DNA of 64,000 nt from Neolewinella lacunae (GTDB taxonomy: Bacteria > Bacteroidota > Bacteroidia > Chitinophagales > Saprospiraceae): the NCBI RefSeq assembly GCF_014349155.1, contig NZ_JACSIT010000153.1, positions 186,001-250,000 of the forward strand. Reading direction: 5' to 3'. The stretch's first letter is position 1, and every line of letters begins with the position of its first letter. Shown here one piece after another: positions 1 through 9,006 of the stretch. The position numbers were made by a program, and so were the translations under genes. The notes beneath the pieces are model-generated. The model was not told where the DNA came from, made no database searches, and saw nothing but the letters and a program-made list of their open reading frames with translations.

Positions 1-789
1 GTGCAGCTCGATCTACAGGAATACTTCGCCGCCGTGCAGTTGGCGGATGCCTGCGCCGGAGGCATCATTGCGGCCCTGCGCGCCAAGGGAAAGCTGGAAA
101 ACACCTTGATCATCTACACGTCCGACCAGGGAGCGCCGTACCACCGGGCCAAGGCTTCGGCTTACGCGGCGGGCTTGCACGTACCCTTTGTGGTGGCTGG
201 ACCGGGGGTGGTGCACGGTCAGCGTTCGGATGCCCTCATTTCCCTGATTGATCTGATGCCAACGGTGCTGGATTATTTCGGGATTCCCGTGCCGGAAACG
301 GTGCAGGGACGGTCGCTGCGCAGCCTCTTTGCTGGCGAAGCGAAAAAGGTAGCGGGGCGGGATTACCTCTTTGGCGAGCACAACTCCCACGGGCCGCCGC
401 GCTCGGAGCACTACCCGACCCGGATGGTCTACGACGGGCGCTACTACTACCTGAAAAATTTGTTGCCCGGCAAAAGCTATCTCCTGCCCGCCGACCTGAG
501 CGAAGAAAAAGGCTGGGGCAACCGTGCCTACCGGGGCACCGTGGAGGCGGCGGCAACCCATCCGCGGGCTTATGCCTTCCTGCGGGAGCTGGAATCGGGC
601 CGGCCGGCCGAGGAACTTTATGATATGGCCAACGACCCGGAGCAACTGCACAACGTTGCCCAGTTGCCGGCCTACCGCCAGGAAAAAGCCCGGTTAGCGG
701 CAGCCCTGGAGGCGTGGCGAAAATCCTCCGGTGATGCCTTTGACGACCCGGCGCAGATCCCCACCCGGCAGGAAGCTCCTTTGCGCTAA
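1..789 (+). CDS. Sulfatase (alkaline phosphatase superfamily), C-terminal part, truncated by window edge
   Basis: This is the 3' part of a sulfatase gene; the first base of the window is already coding and the real start lies upstream. What remains (262 residues) has the family's late-core pattern: a YTSDQG metal-site segment near residue 39, then a stretch ending in LMPTVLDYFGI, and a C-terminal segment with ELYDMANDPEQLHN, typical of formylglycine sulfatases. The catalytic CxPSR/CxxSR motif is outside the window, so Cys- or Ser-type cannot be told. Such enzymes hydrolyse sulfate esters, usually on polysaccharides, outside the cytoplasm. A second sulfatase begins 17 bp after the stop, so the two are probably co-transcribed. 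Confidence 0.9.
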   Translation: MQLDLQEYFAAVQLADACAGGIIAALRAKGKLENTLIIYTSDQGAPYHRAKASAYAAGLHVPFVVAGPGVVHGQRSDALISLIDLMPTVLDYFGIPVPETVQGRSLRSLFAGEAKKVAGRDYLFGEHNSHGPPRSEHYPTRMVYDGRYYYLKNLLPGKSYLLPADLSEEKGWGNRAYRGTVEAAATHPRAYAFLRELESGRPAEELYDMANDPEQLHNVAQLPAYRQEKARLAAALEAWRKSSGDAFDDPAQIPTRQEAPLR

Positions 790-806
790 AACACAATCCT
801 TGTGAA

Positions 807-2309
807 ATGATGAAAACGAACATGCGGTACTGCCGTGGCGGAATCCTTGCCTTGCTTTGCAGCTTGCTTTGCACCTGCGGCCGCGCCCCCGAAAACGAAA
901 AGCGGCCAGCGGAAGTGGGTGCTGACCCGAGACCGAACGTAATTTTGATCATTGACGACCAGCACCGCTACGACGCGCTCGGCAAGGTGAACCCCCAGGT
1001 TTTGACGCCCACGCTCGACAGTTTGGCCGCCAGCGGGATTCACTTTACTCAGGCCGTGTGCCAGGCCCCGATGTGTGTGCCGAGCCGCAACTCCGTGATG
1101 TTCGGCCTCTACCCCAGCCAGACGGGCGTATTTCGGAACAGCGATGGGGTGCCCGATACTGCACTGCCGGGCAAAACCATGGCCCAGTACTTTAGCGATG
1201 CTGGCTACGAGACGGCGGGCTTTGGCAAGACCCACTGGGGCAAGCACCGCACGGGAACGCGCGGCTTCGAAACCCGCTATTCCTCAGAGATTCCGGAAGA
1301 CGGCGGCATTACCATGGCGATGGCAGACAGCGCCGCCAAGGCCCGCTACGACGCCGAGATTGGCCCCATGGGCCCCGGCGAAGAAAACAACATTGGCTAC
1401 CTGGGTTTCACCAGTGCGCTGCCAGAAGAAGACCACCGCGACGGCTGGATCAACCAGCAGGCCCTGCGCTACCTGCGCGAGCGCGAAGACGACCGACCGC
1501 TGTTCTTCTACCTTTCTTACATGAAGCCCCACGCTGGCCACAACCCTCCGGCTGGCTACGAAGACCTGTACCACACCGACAGCATCCGCTACGCCGTGCA
1601 ACCGCCCTGGGACCTGGACTATTCCCCCCACGCCAGCGGGGTCAACCGCCGGGAACTCTACGAAGGCTTCTGGAAAACGGCCACCCCGGAACAGTGGCGG
1701 CTGATGACGATGCGCTACTACGCTAACGTTACCTGGATCGACGATATGCTGGGCCGGGTGCTGTCTGAAATGAAACGAGGGGGCTTACTGGACAACGCCA
1801 TAGTGGTGTATACCTCCGACCACGGAGAAATGCTGGGGGAGCGCTACTATCGCTTTAATAAATACTGCCTCTACGACGCCAGCGTGCGGGTGCCGCTCAT
1901 CGTGACCGGAAGCGCAGTGGCAAATGGCGTAGGGACGGAAGATGCACGGCCGGTGGATTTGGTGGACGTGCTCCCTACCCTACTCCAAGCCGCTGGCATT
2001 ACACCGGATGCTGCGCTGCCGGGCGTAAACTTACTGGCTCCGGCAGCGCGGGAGGGAAGCTTCTCCGCCCTCCACGAACGCGAGGGAGAGGCAGCCTTTA
2101 TGTGGCGGACGGCGGAGGAGAAGCTGATTCTGGTGTTGCGGCGCAAAGACCAAGCGCGTGCGTACGGCCCGGAAGACATCATTACCGGCGAGTTCTACGA
2201 TCTGGCGGCTGACCCACGGGAATGGAACGACCTCTACGGACGGGCAGGTGTTGCGCAGCAACAGCAAAAATTTACCCAGGCGATTCTGGAAAAACTCAGT
2301 GGGATGTAA
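807..2309 (+). CDS. Lipoprotein sulfatase, Cys-type
   Basis: A 500-residue sulfatase. The N-terminus has a hydrophobic stretch ending in LLCTC, a lipobox with Cys24 as the likely lipidated residue, so the enzyme probably sits on a membrane facing the periplasm or exterior. Asp50-Asp51 (IIDDQ) fits the metal site and CVPSR at residues 90-94 is the Cys-type signature that must be oxidised to formylglycine. YTSDHGEMLG is the second metal-site segment. No sulfatase-maturating enzyme is encoded in the window, so it must be elsewhere. The lipobox codons coincide with one copy of the dispersed 18-bp motif (871-888), so the Cys-Gly-Arg-Ala-Pro start of the mature protein is encoded by that element. 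The substrate cannot be read from sequence. Confidence 0.93.
   Translation: MMKTNMRYCRGGILALLCSLLCTCGRAPENEKRPAEVGADPRPNVILIIDDQHRYDALGKVNPQVLTPTLDSLAASGIHFTQAVCQAPMCVPSRNSVMFGLYPSQTGVFRNSDGVPDTALPGKTMAQYFSDAGYETAGFGKTHWGKHRTGTRGFETRYSSEIPEDGGITMAMADSAAKARYDAEIGPMGPGEENNIGYLGFTSALPEEDHRDGWINQQALRYLREREDDRPLFFYLSYMKPHAGHNPPAGYEDLYHTDSIRYAVQPPWDLDYSPHASGVNRRELYEGFWKTATPEQWRLMTMRYYANVTWIDDMLGRVLSEMKRGGLLDNAIVVYTSDHGEMLGERYYRFNKYCLYDASVRVPLIVTGSAVANGVGTEDARPVDLVDVLPTLLQAAGITPDAALPGVNLLAPAAREGSFSALHEREGEAAFMWRTAEEKLILVLRRKDQARAYGPEDIITGEFYDLAADPREWNDLYGRAGVAQQQQKFTQAILEKLSGM
871..888 (+). repeat. Dispersed 18-bp motif, copy 1
   Basis: Exact copy of GCACCTGCGGCCGCGCCC, inside the signal peptide/lipobox codons of the lipoprotein sulfatase. 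Confidence 0.8.
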
Positions 2310-2327
2310 GAGCGGCTGCTCGTACCG

Positions 2328-3890
2328 TCACACTTTTGATTTTTTACCCATTGCCGACTCCTTGTGAAACTTCAGCTCCAGGCTTTCCAGGGCGGTGGCG
2401 TAGACGGTTTCGTAGGGGAGGATTTCGAAGTCAAAGGATTGCTTGGCCAGGTCGATGGGATTGTCGTTGAGTTGCTTAAGGTAGGCCTCGGTTTTTCGCT
2501 TAACGCCGTTGCGGTGGAAGGCCATGATGGGGAACTGCAGCAGGATTTTGATGAAGAGGTTGGCACGGTAATTTTCGTCGCGGCTGATGTGGCGGCTGCG
2601 GTATTTTTCGATGGCCTCGATGCGATCGACGGAGAGGGAATAGCGTTTGAGGGCGATACCGAAGGCGATCTGGAGAATGAGGATGGGGATGTTCATGCCC
2701 TTTTTATCCTGGCTGAACTCGGGTACGCTGTTGAGAAATCTGGTGAGTCGGAAAGGTCCCCAGGGATCTTCGGCGGGGTCGATTTCCAGGCGACCAGTGG
2801 CTTCGAGGTAATAGAGGTAGGCGCGGTTGAGCCGCCAGCGGTCCTGGCTCGTTTTGGGCAGGGAGTTGACGGTCTTGAAGTTGGCCACCGAGCAGTAGGT
2901 GGCGAAGGCTTCGGCATAATGGCCGGTGTGCATGGCCAGCAGGAATTCCAGTTCCTTAAACTTAAACCAGTTGGCGAAACCGGGGGTAAGCAGGGGGTAA
3001 GCCGCAGTGAGGGTGGCCGTTCCGCCGGTGAAGTCCCTTTCCACCAGATGGACCACCACCTTGGTGAGGTAGAGGAAAGACTGGGGAATATCGGCCGGAT
3101 AAGGTTTTTGTTCGAGAATGGCCAGGCCTTCGTCGACCGCCACGATGAGGCTTTTGGCGTCGCCGCGCAACTGATCGAGCAGGGTGCGCAGGCCGTAGTA
3201 GTTGATGATGCTGCGGTAGGTATGTTCCAGCTGGGGGTAATCGGCGTGGATTTCGGCCAGCTTTATCTGGATGCGTTCGATGGTTTCCTTGCGGGCTTCG
3301 GGGCTGACGCCGTAGTGAAAAACAACCTCTTCGTAGGCCATCACTACGTCGCGTTCCATATTGAAGAGGACGCGGGCGCGGAGGTATTCCTCGCGGTAGT
3401 GGACGTATTTATCCTGGTCGCTGACCTGGTAGGCGTGCTGCGCGCGCAGGGCATCGGCGGTGAGCAGGAGGAGTTCGGAAAATTCGAATTTGCGGGAGGC
3501 GACGAAAGCTTTGCGCAGGTAATGGCGGGCGGCCTCGGTGGCGTTGCGGCCCTGAAGAATGCGCGCCAGGGCATATTCCCGGTAGGCTACGTAATAGGCG
3601 CTTTGCAGCTCATTGAATTGGTTGTCTTTCGGGTCAATGAAAAACAAGGTATTGGCCATGCGGCGGGTAAGGCGCTGCTTGAGTTTACGGAAGCGATTGT
3701 CCTTTTCGCTGCTGTCTTCGCCGTATAGACGCTGGGCAAATTCCTCCTTGCTAAGGTCGGGCTCATCCTGTAACAGATTATAGAAGGTATCGACCAGATC
3801 CCGCTCCCCGGTTTGCTGGGGCGTGATCACGTTGATGTTCTTAACGCAATAGCGGTTGAGAACGAGGGCGAGTTCTTTGAGGACTTCCAT
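2328..3890 (-). CDS. Conserved hypothetical helical protein
   Basis: A 520-residue soluble protein of unknown function; no catalytic motif is recognised. I chose the ATG at 3890, giving MEVLKELALVL, because the 20 residues upstream in the longer frame look non-coding. The sequence is rich in Leu, Ala, Tyr, Arg and Glu with regularly spaced aromatic residues, and suggests an all-helical, TPR-like fold. There is no signal peptide or membrane segment. It converges on the sulfatase gene, with 18 bp between the stops. A 454-codon open frame on the other strand is its antisense shadow. Confidence 0.8.
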   Translation of the reverse strand: MEVLKELALVLNRYCVKNINVITPQQTGERDLVDTFYNLLQDEPDLSKEEFAQRLYGEDSSEKDNRFRKLKQRLTRRMANTLFFIDPKDNQFNELQSAYYVAYREYALARILQGRNATEAARHYLRKAFVASRKFEFSELLLLTADALRAQHAYQVSDQDKYVHYREEYLRARVLFNMERDVVMAYEEVVFHYGVSPEARKETIERIQIKLAEIHADYPQLEHTYRSIINYYGLRTLLDQLRGDAKSLIVAVDEGLAILEQKPYPADIPQSFLYLTKVVVHLVERDFTGGTATLTAAYPLLTPGFANWFKFKELEFLLAMHTGHYAEAFATYCSVANFKTVNSLPKTSQDRWRLNRAYLYYLEATGRLEIDPAEDPWGPFRLTRFLNSVPEFSQDKKGMNIPILILQIAFGIALKRYSLSVDRIEAIEKYRSRHISRDENYRANLFIKILLQFPIMAFHRNGVKRKTEAYLKQLNDNPIDLAKQSFDFEILPYETVYATALESLELKFHKESAMGKKSKV

Positions 3891-4191
3891 TGGGTGCGCT
3901 AGTGAGATCGGTGGTGAGAGATTAACAGTGTGGGACTCAGCGGAGGCCAATATAAAGAGGATTTTTCACTCCCAAACCACCAAAAGAAGTTTTCCGGCCA
4001 AAAAAGCGGCTGAATGGCATGGTTTTGAGGGAAGAGGACTTTACAAGTAGTTGACAATCAATTATTTGTGTAGATAAATTTTATTAAACGCCCAAAACTT
4101 TCAGCGCAACATGGCAAATATTGTGTCATTTTAGCGCCTCATGTCGGAATATAATTTTGTGTCATTCTTAAACGCAAAAACAATTACCGCC

Positions 4192-4338
4192 ATGATCGCT
4201 CTTCTCATCGCCCTCCTCATCCAAATCGGTGCCATTTCCAACGCTGCAGAGTACGACAACCTCAGTGAGGCCGAAAAAACGCACTATTCCGACACCTACC
4301 AGAGCTCCATCATCATCATCGATCTGGGTGAAATGTAG
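4192..4338 (+). CDS. Small exported peptide candidate (48 aa)
   Basis: From the ATG at 4192 this reads a hydrophobic signal-like stretch (MIALLIALLIQIGAISNAA) followed by about 29 polar residues ending in IIIIDLGEM. A longer start at 4141 adds 17 residues. Support for a real gene is the signal-like N-terminus and a strong inverted repeat with a T run directly after the stop. No family is recognised. It stands alone between the divergent helical protein and the biosynthetic island. Confidence 0.4.
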   Translation: MIALLIALLIQIGAISNAAEYDNLSEAEKTHYSDTYQSSIIIIDLGEM

Positions 4339-4343
4339 TCTCT

Positions 4344-4399
4344 AAAACGCTGTTTTTCAATTCACTACGTCGTTGTACAATTGAAAACACCGTTTTTTT
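4344..4399 (+). terminator. Probable rho-independent terminator
   Basis: Near-perfect inverted repeat of about 18 bp: AAAACGCTGTTTTTCAATT at 4344-4362 and AATTGAAAACACCGTTTT at 4379-4396, loop 16 nt, followed by further Ts. It sits 5 bp after the small ORF's stop. The A/T content of the arms could make it bidirectional. Confidence 0.6.
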
Positions 4400-4507
4400 C
4401 CGGGGCATGGACCTGAAGCAACTGGCCTATTTACCCCGCATTTGAGGCCCCACCTTTGTATCAACAAGCAGAAACACTTTTCCTTCACCACAAAAAGTGA
4501 CCTTAAC

Positions 4508-4690
4508 ATGAGAGCTTACCAACTAACCATCCCCACTTCGCTTCCGCCGGCCTTTTCCCATCTCTCCGGCCAACCGGATGCCCCGAGCCAACCGAACCCT
4601 AAACCGTGGCTGGTTTGCCCCGGCCGAGGCTGGCAACTTTGGGAGCCTACCTCTAACAGCCCAGCATTGAAACAAATACCACAAGCATAG
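4508..4690 (+). CDS. Small ORF, 60 aa, unknown
   Basis: An ATG-initiated frame encoding a Pro- and Ser-rich peptide with one Cys and three Trp, beginning MRAYQLTIPTSLPPAF. It lies 200 bp before the biosynthetic island in the same orientation. Neither a signal peptide nor a family is recognised. It could be a peptide gene of the island or a chance frame. Confidence 0.25.
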   Translation: MRAYQLTIPTSLPPAFSHLSGQPDAPSQPNPKPWLVCPGRGWQLWEPTSNSPALKQIPQA

Positions 4691-4764
4691 AAAGACCGCC
4701 AACCATATTAGCCTTAAACCGACAAAGAAAAACGCGCCGAATTAATTTTTCGGCAAAAGATCAA

Positions 4765-4778
4765 GTCTTGGCCAAGAC
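4765..4778. promoter_or_regulatory. Perfect 14-bp palindrome upstream of the island
   Basis: GTCTTGGCCAAGAC is a perfect palindrome 115 bp before the first dehydratase gene. It could be an operator for a dimeric regulator. No regulator gene of matching type was identified, so the function is inference. Otherwise the stretch 4691-4892 is AT-rich and holds nothing I can name. Confidence 0.3.
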
Positions 4779-4892
4779 AATTTTATTCCGCTTAAGCACC
4801 AAGGGTGCCTGGTATCCTGAAAAATAAAAAGAAACACCAAACACCCTAAATATCCTCCAACCAGGAAGACTAATTCAATAAAAAGCACGCAG

Positions 4893-5369
4893 ATGTTACA
4901 CCATCACGCTCCTCCGTTAATTGACCGCCACGAAGTCACTAAATACCTGCCCCACCGGGAGCCCATGATTATGGTTGATCGCCTCATTGGGATTGTGGAT
5001 GGGGTAACCATTGGAGAATTTCTGGTACGCCCGGGCAACCCCTTCGTCACGGAATGGGGAGACCTGCTGCTGGGCGGTGCGGTAGAACATATGGCGCAGG
5101 CGGCAGGCCTGGGGCAAGCCTACCAGTGGGAAGCCGAAGCGGGCCCCCGGGACGCCAGCCAAACGGGCGCAGGACAATTTGGCTTCATCGTCAACATCAA
5201 GTCCTTACAGTACAAGCGCCTGCCCAGAATGGGGGAACGCATCCGCACCGAAGCCCGCACCATCACCAGCAATGGCAGCCACAGTACGGTAGCCTTCAGT
5301 TGCTGGATAAAAAACGACGAAATCATCACTTGTACCATGGGCCTAATGGCTCCAGAGGAAATAAACTAA
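4893..5369 (+). CDS. FabZ/ApeP-like hotdog 3-hydroxyacyl-ACP dehydratase
   Basis: A 158-residue hotdog-fold protein. It has the start typical of the ApeP group (YLPHREPMIMVDR, residues 19-30) and a central-helix motif GGAVEHMAQAAG with Glu65, the position of the FabZ catalytic acid. The usual HFP histidine motif is replaced by NPFVTEW, so catalysis may differ or the protein may be an accessory subunit. The proposed role is dehydration of 3-hydroxyacyl-ACP during polyene chain growth, next to the classical HFP-type dehydratase of the island at 11205. It is the first clear gene of the island, followed 5 bp later by the TonB receptor. Confidence 0.8.
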   Translation: MLHHHAPPLIDRHEVTKYLPHREPMIMVDRLIGIVDGVTIGEFLVRPGNPFVTEWGDLLLGGAVEHMAQAAGLGQAYQWEAEAGPRDASQTGAGQFGFIVNIKSLQYKRLPRMGERIRTEARTITSNGSHSTVAFSCWIKNDEIITCTMGLMAPEEIN

Positions 5370-5374
5370 CCATC

Positions 5375-7657
5375 ATGTTGCTCATACAATTACGCAAGCG
5401 GGGGTTCCAACAGTGGATATACCCGAGAAAAATGCTGCTTTTGCTTTGCGCCATTGCCTTTGCGGCGAGCGCGCACCAATTGTCAGCGCAGGCCGACCTG
5501 GAAAATTCCGCTGCGGGTAAAACCGTGATCTACGGCAAGGTCCACGATAAAAAAGGGGAACCCCTCATCGGGGTAAGTCTTCAGGTGGAAGGCACTTACG
5601 ACGGTACAATCACGGAATTCGACGGCAGCTTTCAATTTTCCACGGAAGCCCAGGGCAGCGCCCGGCTCATCGTCAGTATGTTCGGCTTCCAAAACGTGGA
5701 GCAAGACATTGTGCTGTCTGGCAACGACAGCCTATCCTTTGACATCAGCTTCGGGAAAGAAACCCTGAACCTGGAGGAAGTAGTGGTCAGTGACGTCCGG
5801 CAGGTACAAACGACGGACAAAGCCCGCGCCACCCAGCTCAACCGGGTGGAAGCCCTGACCACGGCAGTAGACGGTAACGTGCAATCGGCCTTCCAAACCA
5901 TGGCGGGCGTACAACCTACTGCCCTGGCGGGTGGATTGTTCATCCGTGGTGGTGCCGGACGGGAGTCCCAGGCCTTCGTCGATGGGATGCTGGTGGACGA
6001 CTTTAATTACAGTAGTCCATCGAATACGGCGGGCTCCGCGCGCTTCTCCGCCAATATGTTCAAGGGGAGCTTCCTCAGCACTGGTGGCTTTTCGGCCAAA
6101 TACGGACAGGCCATTTCCGGAGCCTTGATCCTGGAAACGACCGATGTACCACTCAAATCCAGTGCCGATATTGGCTTGAGCCCCCTGTTCGCCGAAGCCG
6201 GGTTTGAAAAAGTCAACCAAAAAAAGAACTTCTCCTACGGGGCGACCGGCAAATACCAGAACCTGGGCATTTTCCTGCGCCTGATGCCCACCAGCATGCA
6301 GTTTACCGAATACCCTTTGACCTACGAAGGGACGGCCAACTTCAAATGGCGCCCGAAAGAAGGCACCCAGGTAAAAACCTTCGCCAGTTACGGAGATTCC
6401 CGCCTGGGGCTTTTTAACCAAGATCTGGACGAAGCCTCCGTATTGGAGCACACCAAACTCCGTAACCGCAACCTGTTTTGGCAGAGCACTTTTAGCCACG
6501 ATTTATCCAACCGTTGGTCCTTATCCGGCGGGGCGGGATACGGACGACGGCAGACGGACGTCAACCAGTTTGCCTCCAACGATGAAATGACCCCGCTGGG
6601 GGAAATCTTCGAAGTTGACGAAGCCAACACCCTCAGCCAGGCGCGGGTCAACCTCAGCCACCGCAAAAAAGGCCAGACCCTGGACGTGGGCGCGGAAGTC
6701 CAGCACCGCAGTGACGTCATCCAGGCCGGTGGAATATCCGGGACGCTGAACGACACCTACGGCGCGGCCTACGCAGAAAAGGCGGGCGTGCTGTTTGGTC
6801 GCCTCCAGGGCCGGGCGGGATTGCGGCTGGAAAACAGCCAACTCCTGGAAGAGACGACGCTTTCGCCCCGCGTGAACCTTAATTATTTGTTGGGCCGCGA
6901 CGAGCAGATTTTTGCTGGCTGGGGCAGTTTCAACCAACGGCCAGATACCCGACAGCTTTACCAAGAAAACGGGCAACTGAATTTCGAGCGCGCCCAGCAT
7001 TACACCCTGGGCTACAACCGCAGCACCAACAAGCGGAGTTTCCGGGCGGAAATGTACTGGAAAGAATACGACAAACTGGTATTGTTCGATACCGACCTGG
7101 AGTCGGCCCGCTACGCCAATACGGGAAATGGCTTTGCCCGGGGTTTGGATGTTTTTTACCGCGATAAAACGCTGCACAAGGGCACCGACTTCTGGCTCAC
7201 GTACAGTTTCGTGGATGCCGAACGCCGCTACGCACATTTCCCCATCGCTGCCCAGCCCAATTTTGTAGCCAACCACGTAGGTAATATTGTGGTAAAGCAT
7301 TTTTTCCAAAAGCAAATGGTGAATTTGGGGATGACGTATACGATGGCTTCGGGCCGGCCCTACTTCAACCCCAACCGACCGGTGGAAGAATTCCACAGCG
7401 ATAAAACACCGGCCTTCCATAATGTCAATTTCAACATTGCCTACCTGCCCAAAACGAAAAAGGCATTCACCGTAATTGTCCTTACGCTCTACAATGCCTT
7501 CAACTTTAACCAAACACTTAATTACGAATACAGCCCCACCAACTTTGACGTCCGCCGCGGCGTGGGGCCTCTGACGGAGCGCTACGTATTTCTCGGCTTC
7601 TTCGCCAATTTCGGAATCGACCGCACGGACGACATTATTAATCAACAATTAAATTAA
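5375..7657 (+). CDS. TonB-dependent outer-membrane receptor
   Basis: 760 residues from the ATG at 5375; a longer upstream frame overlaps the dehydratase and is rejected. The signal peptide lies around residues 20-39 and a start at Met20 (5432) is possible. A CarboxypepD_reg-like beta domain follows at about 50-90 (VIYGKVHDKKGEPLIGVSL). The plug domain lies at about 150-260, with FIRGGAGRESQAFVDG, and the rest is a barrel ending in an aromatic-rich segment. Such receptors move bulky ligands across the outer membrane with TonB energy. Its place between dehydratase and ACP genes suggests transport or sensing of the island's product, but this is positional inference. No SusD partner is seen. Confidence 0.93.
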   Translation: MLLIQLRKRGFQQWIYPRKMLLLLCAIAFAASAHQLSAQADLENSAAGKTVIYGKVHDKKGEPLIGVSLQVEGTYDGTITEFDGSFQFSTEAQGSARLIVSMFGFQNVEQDIVLSGNDSLSFDISFGKETLNLEEVVVSDVRQVQTTDKARATQLNRVEALTTAVDGNVQSAFQTMAGVQPTALAGGLFIRGGAGRESQAFVDGMLVDDFNYSSPSNTAGSARFSANMFKGSFLSTGGFSAKYGQAISGALILETTDVPLKSSADIGLSPLFAEAGFEKVNQKKNFSYGATGKYQNLGIFLRLMPTSMQFTEYPLTYEGTANFKWRPKEGTQVKTFASYGDSRLGLFNQDLDEASVLEHTKLRNRNLFWQSTFSHDLSNRWSLSGGAGYGRRQTDVNQFASNDEMTPLGEIFEVDEANTLSQARVNLSHRKKGQTLDVGAEVQHRSDVIQAGGISGTLNDTYGAAYAEKAGVLFGRLQGRAGLRLENSQLLEETTLSPRVNLNYLLGRDEQIFAGWGSFNQRPDTRQLYQENGQLNFERAQHYTLGYNRSTNKRSFRAEMYWKEYDKLVLFDTDLESARYANTGNGFARGLDVFYRDKTLHKGTDFWLTYSFVDAERRYAHFPIAAQPNFVANHVGNIVVKHFFQKQMVNLGMTYTMASGRPYFNPNRPVEEFHSDKTPAFHNVNFNIAYLPKTKKAFTVIVLTLYNAFNFNQTLNYEYSPTNFDVRRGVGPLTERYVFLGFFANFGIDRTDDIINQQLN

Positions 7658-7665
7658 TTTTTACC

Positions 7666-8385
7666 ATGAAAAAGTTCATTTTCTTCTTCTTCGTTGCCCT
7701 GGGCAGCACCTTCTTCAGCAGCGCTAGCGCCGTCACCTCTGACTCCGGCACGACCGTTGCCACTACCCTCACCACCCCAGTTGCCGACCTCTGCAGTGCG
7801 GTAGCCGATCTCCGGGAAGCAAAAACCCAAAAAGAGATCGAAGCGGCGGCGGGTGCATTCGAAACCCTGCGCCAACAAGACGCGGGCAACTGGCTCACGC
7901 ACTACTACGCAGCTTACGCCTACGGCCGCATTGCCCACATCACCGGGGAAATGAAAACGATCGATGGCTGGGTGGAAAAAGGCACCGAAGCCATCCAGGC
8001 CGCAGCAAAATGCAATAATGCCGACGTGAGTGAAATTAAGGTTATTGAGGCTTACCTCGATTACGCCAGCATTCGCGTCAACCCCATGGTCCGGGGATTC
8101 AAATTGAGCAGTACCGCAATGAGCAAACTGAGCAGTTCACTGGATGCCGATGGCAATAATCCCCGTGCCTACTTGCTCATCACCCAGCATTTGATCAACG
8201 TTCCGGCCATGCTCGGCGGTGACCCCGAAAAAGCCTGTAAATACAATGCTGCGGCGCAGAAAACCTACGCCATGCAGGAAGCGGACCAAAACCGCGACCC
8301 TCTTTTTCCCACTTGGGGCCGCGCCGATAGCGACGAAATTGCCACCAATTTCTGCAACGAAACGGAAACCAAAAAACGGGATTAA
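7666..8385 (+). CDS. Exported TPR-like protein, paralogue of the gene at 27827
   Basis: 239 residues with a clear signal peptide (MKKFIFFFFVALGSTFFSSASA). The remainder looks helical and TPR-like, with the pattern NVPAMLGGDPEKACKYNAAA and later FPTWGRAD. The minus-strand protein at 27827-28591 has the same organisation and matching motifs (IPAQIGGGREKCCQYAAPA, VPHWGELD), so the two are paralogues in the two halves of the island. The function is unknown; a periplasmic scaffold in product handling or export is possible. It starts 8 bp after the receptor stop and is followed 59 bp later by the ACP gene. Confidence 0.85.
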   Translation: MKKFIFFFFVALGSTFFSSASAVTSDSGTTVATTLTTPVADLCSAVADLREAKTQKEIEAAAGAFETLRQQDAGNWLTHYYAAYAYGRIAHITGEMKTIDGWVEKGTEAIQAAAKCNNADVSEIKVIEAYLDYASIRVNPMVRGFKLSSTAMSKLSSSLDADGNNPRAYLLITQHLINVPAMLGGDPEKACKYNAAAQKTYAMQEADQNRDPLFPTWGRADSDEIATNFCNETETKKRD

Positions 8386-8444
8386 GCCTCTCATTTTACT
8401 ATTCCAACCAGTCTCCTTTTTCATAACCTTTCAATTCAAAAATC

Positions 8445-8702
8445 ATGTCATTCATTGACACCCTCAAACTGCGCATCATCGACGAACTTGCCCTCGACGT
8501 AAGCCCCGACGAAATCAACGCCGACGAGCCCCTTTTCGGTGGTGGCCTTGGCCTGGACAGCATCGACGGTCTTGAGCTGGTCGTATTGCTCGAAAAGTAT
8601 TACGACATCAAGGTCGGCCAAGACGAGGATATGCAGCAAATCTTTTCCTCCGTCAACGCCCTGGCCAATTACATTACCCAGCGCAGCGCTGCGGTGGCGT
8701 AA
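8445..8702 (+). CDS. Acyl carrier protein
   Basis: 85 residues with the carrier-protein core GLGLDSIDGLELVVLLE; Ser39 in the DSI motif is the phosphopantetheine site. The acidic helical protein has the usual ACP size. It should carry the growing acyl chain between the ketosynthases, ketoreductase and dehydratases of the island, and would be activated by the Sfp-type transferase at 21389. It is the only ACP found in the window. Confidence 0.95.
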   Translation: MSFIDTLKLRIIDELALDVSPDEINADEPLFGGGLGLDSIDGLELVVLLEKYYDIKVGQDEDMQQIFSSVNALANYITQRSAAVA

Positions 8703-8744
8703 ACGAGCCCTTGCATCTACTCTCTAAAAGGCAATTTTTGATTC

Positions 8745-8766
8745 GGCTCCCGCTTGTGGGAGCCGG
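8745..8766. other. GC-rich hairpin after the ACP gene
   Basis: Perfect 8-bp stem CGGCTCCC / GGGAGCCG with a 6-nt loop. No T run follows on either strand, so it is more likely an RNA processing or stability element than a classic terminator. It lies in the 304-bp gap 8703-9006, which otherwise holds one 18-bp motif copy and nothing else I recognise. Confidence 0.45.
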
Positions 8767-8850
8767 ATCAAGAGGGCCAGGATTTCACCCAATAATTGCG
8801 TGCATTGGTAATTTGTTCGGGATACTGCGGCCACTCAAGCTTCTGAAAAT

Positions 8851-8868
8851 GGGCGCGGCCGCAGGTGC
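8851..8868 (-). repeat. Dispersed 18-bp motif, copy 2
   Basis: Exact reverse-orientation copy in the gap between the ACP and ketosynthase genes. Confidence 0.8.
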
Positions 8869-9006
8869 CCGGTAAGTTGAACGGGCAATGCCAGCCCCAA
8901 CGGCCAACACCCCTACCCTATTTAAAGGAATCCGACTAAGGATGTATCCAAATATTATCACCCGGTGCCACCCTTCTACGGCGCTAGCAAAATAAATTCC
9001 TCTTCC

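Noticed and set aside
2364-3728. 454-codon plus-strand open frame
   Set aside because: It is antisense to the helical hypothetical protein; composition is Gly/Val/Phe-rich and without any domain, typical of a GC-skew shadow.
6521-7648. 375-codon minus-strand frame inside the TonB receptor
   Set aside because: Shadow of the receptor gene; no domain and no start context.
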